A stretch of 64,000 nt of DNA, taken from contig OZ245892.1 in NCBI GenBank assembly GCA_965229605.1, forward strand, positions 868,001 to 932,000, given 5' to 3'. Below are positions 61,702-64,000 of the stretch, piece by piece. The notes under the pieces were generated by a model, which saw only the letters and a program-made list of their open reading frames with translations, had not been told where the DNA came from and did no database searches. The translations under genes were made by a program, and so were the position numbers. Source of the DNA: G965229605 sp965229605 (GTDB lineage: Bacteria; Pseudomonadota; Alphaproteobacteria; CBDDJK01). The stretch's first letter is position 1, and each line of letters begins with the position of its first letter.

Positions 61702-63219
61702 TTAAGCGACAGGCGGTTCTGTGCTGGCTTTACGTTGGCGGCGCGCCTGATAAAGCGGCAAGACAATCAAGAGTGCCGCAACTCCCAAAAGCCCCAGCGT
61801 CATTGGCCGTTCAAGGATAAAGCCGGGACCATCATAAAGCTGTATGGCGCGGGCAAAGTTATTTTCAATCATCGGGCCAAGGATAAAACCGATCAAAAGC
61901 GGGGCCAGAGGATAATTCGCCAGCCGCAAGGCGGTAGCAAAAACGCCAAGTCCAACCAGAATCAACAGTTCCGTCATATTGTTCTGGCCTATATAGGCCC
62001 CCATCAGGGTAAAGAACAGGATAAAAGGAATCAGATACGGGCGCGGCACGGCAAGCACCTTGGCAATATAGGGAATAAGCGGCAAATTAAGAATCAGCAA
62101 AATCACATTGCCCAGATACATGGATAAAATCACCGCCCAGAAAATTTCGGGCGCATCGACCATCAGCCGTGGCCCCGGCGTGACATTAAGGGCAATCAAG
62201 GCCCCCAGCAAAATCGCCGTTGTGCCTGAACCGGGAATCCCCAGCGTTAACAGCGGCACAAATGACCCGGTGCAAGCGGCATTATTGGCAGATTCAGGGG
62301 CCGCCAGTCCCTTGACTGATCCTTTCCCGAACAAAGCCCGGTCCTTGGGCTTGGCGATATTGCGCTCGACCGCATAGCCAAGGAAAGAGGCAATGGTCGC
62401 CCCGGCACCGGGAAGCACACCGATCAAAAACCCCTGCAAGGACTGACGACCGATCACCGGGGTAATAGCGCGCACTTCTTCGCGGGTGATACGCAACTCC
62501 TTGATTTCTGATTGCTGGCGCGCCCCTTTGGATCGTTCCGGGTCCAGAATAAGATACAGGGCTTCGGGCAGAGCAAACATGGCCATTGCCAGGGTGATAA
62601 AGCCAAACCCGGATTGTAGGTCCATAATCCCCATGGTAAAGCGCGGCGCGTTAAACAAGGCCCCTTCGCCAACGGTTGCCATGACCAGCCCCAGAATTGT
62701 CATCAGAACCGCTTTGCCGGTTTGTCCTGAGCCAGCAAAGGTGGCAATGGCTGACAGGCCAACCACCATCAGTGCGAAATATTCTGCCGAGTGAAATAAT
62801 AAAGCGACCGAAGCGAGAGCAGGGGCAAACCCCATCAGAAGCAAGGCCCCGATGGTGCCGCCGCTAAAAGAGGCAATGGCAGCAACGGTGAGAGCTTTCC
62901 CGGCTTTGCCTTGCCGGGTCAGGGGATAGCCGTCAAAACTGGTGGCAACGGTCGAGGCCACACCGGGCGCATTGATCAGAATGGAAGAGGTTGAGCCCCC
63001 AAAAATTGCCCCGTAATAGACTCCGGCCAGAAGAATAAGGGCCGCAGGCGGGTCACCAATCGAAATAGCCACCGGGATCATGATGGCAATAATCGACATC
63101 GGCCCGAGCCCGGGCAACATGCCGATAAAGGTGCCAACCAGACAGCCGCCAATCACCATAAGAATATTGGTGAGCGAAAAAGCGGCCTGCAGCCCGATTA
63201 AAAATCCTTCAAGAATCAA
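61702..63219 (-). CDS. tctA: Tripartite tricarboxylate transporter large permease (TctA)
   Basis: 505 residues and about 12 membrane segments. GTFIGMLPGLGPMSIIAIMIP, YYGAIFGGSTSSILINAPG and LTLGIPGSGTTAILLGAL are the family's conserved re-entrant regions. It is the sodium- or proton-coupled import channel. It appears to start at TTG 63219, 7 bases after tctB, close behind AAGGAG. The substrate may be a citrate-like acid but is unknown. Confidence 0.95.
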   Translation of the reverse strand: MILEGFLIGLQAAFSLTNILMVIGGCLVGTFIGMLPGLGPMSIIAIMIPVAISIGDPPAALILLAGVYYGAIFGGSTSSILINAPGVASTVATSFDGYPLTRQGKAGKALTVAAIASFSGGTIGALLLMGFAPALASVALLFHSAEYFALMVVGLSAIATFAGSGQTGKAVLMTILGLVMATVGEGALFNAPRFTMGIMDLQSGFGFITLAMAMFALPEALYLILDPERSKGARQQSEIKELRITREEVRAITPVIGRQSLQGFLIGVLPGAGATIASFLGYAVERNIAKPKDRALFGKGSVKGLAAPESANNAACTGSFVPLLTLGIPGSGTTAILLGALIALNVTPGPRLMVDAPEIFWAVILSMYLGNVILLILNLPLIPYIAKVLAVPRPYLIPFILFFTLMGAYIGQNNMTELLILVGLGVFATALRLANYPLAPLLIGFILGPMIENNFARAIQLYDGPGFILERPMTLGLLGVAALLIVLPLYQARRQRKASTEPPVA

Positions 63220-63226
63220 CCTCTCC

Positions 63227-63712
63227 TTACATTAAAAAATCGGGCAGGGGTCTTAAAAAGATACCAAGCACCTGATCCACCAGATACCAGATCACGCCTG
63301 TTGCCGCGACTGAGACAATAAGGATCGGGATGACCCGGCGTTCTCCCAGCAGCCAGATGCTGGCAACAAGGAAACCACTGGTTGCCAGAAGAAAACCTGC
63401 CGGGCGCAATAAAAAGGCATAAAGCACCATAAAAGCAACCAGAGCAATGGCATGGCCCAGCTGATAGCGGCGCAGCTGCCGATAATCGATATCTTGTTTT
63501 TCGGGATCAAACCGGGTTTTTTCCAAATTGAAAATCACGACAAGGCAGGAAAGCATCCCGATAATCGACAAGGCTTTGGGAAAAGTTGACGGCCAGACCG
63601 GATTGCGCTGCAAGATCGGCGGCAAGGTGGCATCCATGGCAAACCAGGCGTGATAGCCATATACCACAAAGAGCAGCAAAAAAATAACGGCAATCAGGCG
63701 ATCAAGTGTCAT
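63227..63712 (-). CDS. tctB: Tripartite tricarboxylate transporter small permease (TctB)
   Basis: 161 residues with four predicted membrane segments (for example LIAVIFLLLFVVYGYHAWF and VALIGHAIALVAFM-like), the TctB architecture. It lies between tctC and tctA in the standard tctCBA order. Confidence 0.9.
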   Translation of the reverse strand: MTLDRLIAVIFLLLFVVYGYHAWFAMDATLPPILQRNPVWPSTFPKALSIIGMLSCLVVIFNLEKTRFDPEKQDIDYRQLRRYQLGHAIALVAFMVLYAFLLRPAGFLLATSGFLVASIWLLGERRVIPILIVSVAATGVIWYLVDQVLGIFLRPLPDFLM

Positions 63713-63752
63713 CGGGCAAGTGTCATCGAACAGGGCCTGTTATCTATAGGTA

Positions 63753-63777
63753 GAGGAGGGGGCAGTTCCCCCTCCTC
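63753..63777 (-). terminator. Intercistronic hairpin between tctC and tctB
   Basis: A 10-bp perfect stem (GAGGAGGGGG with CCCCCTCCTC) and a five-base loop, without a T-run on the minus strand. It probably stabilises the tctC mRNA or reduces read-through to the permease genes. Confidence 0.8.
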
Positions 63778-63808
63778 AGACCAACAACGTCAATATGAAC
63801 AGATGAAC

Positions 63809-64000
63809 TTAAAGGAATCCAAGCTGTTTCATCAGGCTTTCAATTTCCTTTTCCTGACCTTCAAGAAAAGTCTCGAAATCATCCCCGGAGTTATGGATAT
63901 TCTGCCAGCCATTGCGGGCCCGCACTGCTTCCCATTCAGGCGTGTCATACATTTTGGCAATCGCCATTTGATAGGCTTCCAGCTTGTCCTTTGGCAGACC
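63809..64000 (-). CDS. tctC: Tripartite tricarboxylate transporter substrate-binding protein TctC (3' end)
   Basis: Only the last 63 residues are inside the window; the gene continues past the right edge. KLEAYQMAIAKMYDTPEWEAVRARNGW and the terminal FLEGQEKEIESLMKQLGFL match the C-terminal helices of TctC/Bug-type binding proteins. It is the first gene of the TTT operon. It is too short for the track of longer frames but follows from codon-by-codon reading and context. Confidence 0.88.
   Translation of the reverse strand, partial: GLPKDKLEAYQMAIAKMYDTPEWEAVRARNGWQNIHNSGDDFETFLEGQEKEIESLMKQLGFL

Noticed and set aside
1..64000. CRISPR arrays
   Set aside because: No regularly spaced direct repeats with unique spacers were seen. 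The iterons and the 16-bp triplet are too short and contiguous.

Overview
The window is chromosomal DNA of an alphaproteobacterium. The evidence is a C4-pathway 5-aminolevulinate synthase, an mdh-sucC-sucD cluster, an L3 protein with a long acidic tail, and abundant TRAP, tripartite tricarboxylate (TTT) and branched-chain amino acid ABC transporters. These suggest a heterotroph, perhaps marine, that scavenges organic acids and amino acids. The exact taxon cannot be fixed from the sequence; a SAR116- or Rhodospirillales-like lineage is a guess.

Layout. 1-523: AT-rich end of a HerA/FtsK-type ATPase gene, possibly the edge of a defence island. 810-3185: a four-cluster ferredoxin and an aldehyde:ferredoxin oxidoreductase. 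3302-10688 (minus strand): glpK, rpsO, truB, sucD, sucC, mdh and glcF. 10855-13185: an MlaC-like lipid carrier, prfB with a programmed +1 frameshift, and a DUF924 protein. 13230-20086 (minus): folK, a nitrilase-family amidase, a glutaredoxin, hemA and a TAXI-type TRAP transporter. 20207-20421: tRNA-Pro and tRNA-Leu. 20748-30420: rpsL-rpsG-fusA-tuf followed by the S10 operon as far as rpsQ. The ribosomal superoperon is cut at both ends: there is no rpoBC upstream and no rplN downstream.

30523-41087 is the most interesting region. A tRNA-Val(CAC) gene carries an integrated element of about 10.5 kb, bounded by a duplicated tRNA 3' half. The element encodes a VapE-type ATPase, an inverted array of 9-bp iterons that looks like a replication origin, small and large terminase, portal, a prohead protease/major capsid fusion, a gpW-like connector, a DUF2190 protein, an excisionase and a tyrosine integrase. 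It has no tail, baseplate or lysis gene. Its size, gene order and intact reading frames fit a capsid-forming phage satellite (cf-PICI-like) that would package its own DNA in its own heads and borrow tails from a helper. Just outside attR (41108-44843, minus) is a compact six-gene phage-like operon with a GTA-type holin, a coiled-coil membrane protein and a large beta-rich, adhesin-like protein.

45258-50883 is a complete branched-chain amino acid-type ABC operon (substrate-binding protein, two ATPases, two permeases) behind a promoter region rich in palindromes and repeats. Then come a DUF3095 protein (minus), the rimP-nusA-ylxR-infB operon behind a terminator-like hairpin, a sulfotransferase, and on the minus strand recJ, psd and a TTT operon (tctC partial, tctB, tctA). 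All three solute-binding-protein genes (TAXI, LivK-like, TctC) are followed by a strong hairpin before the membrane-component genes, consistent with making more binding protein than permease.
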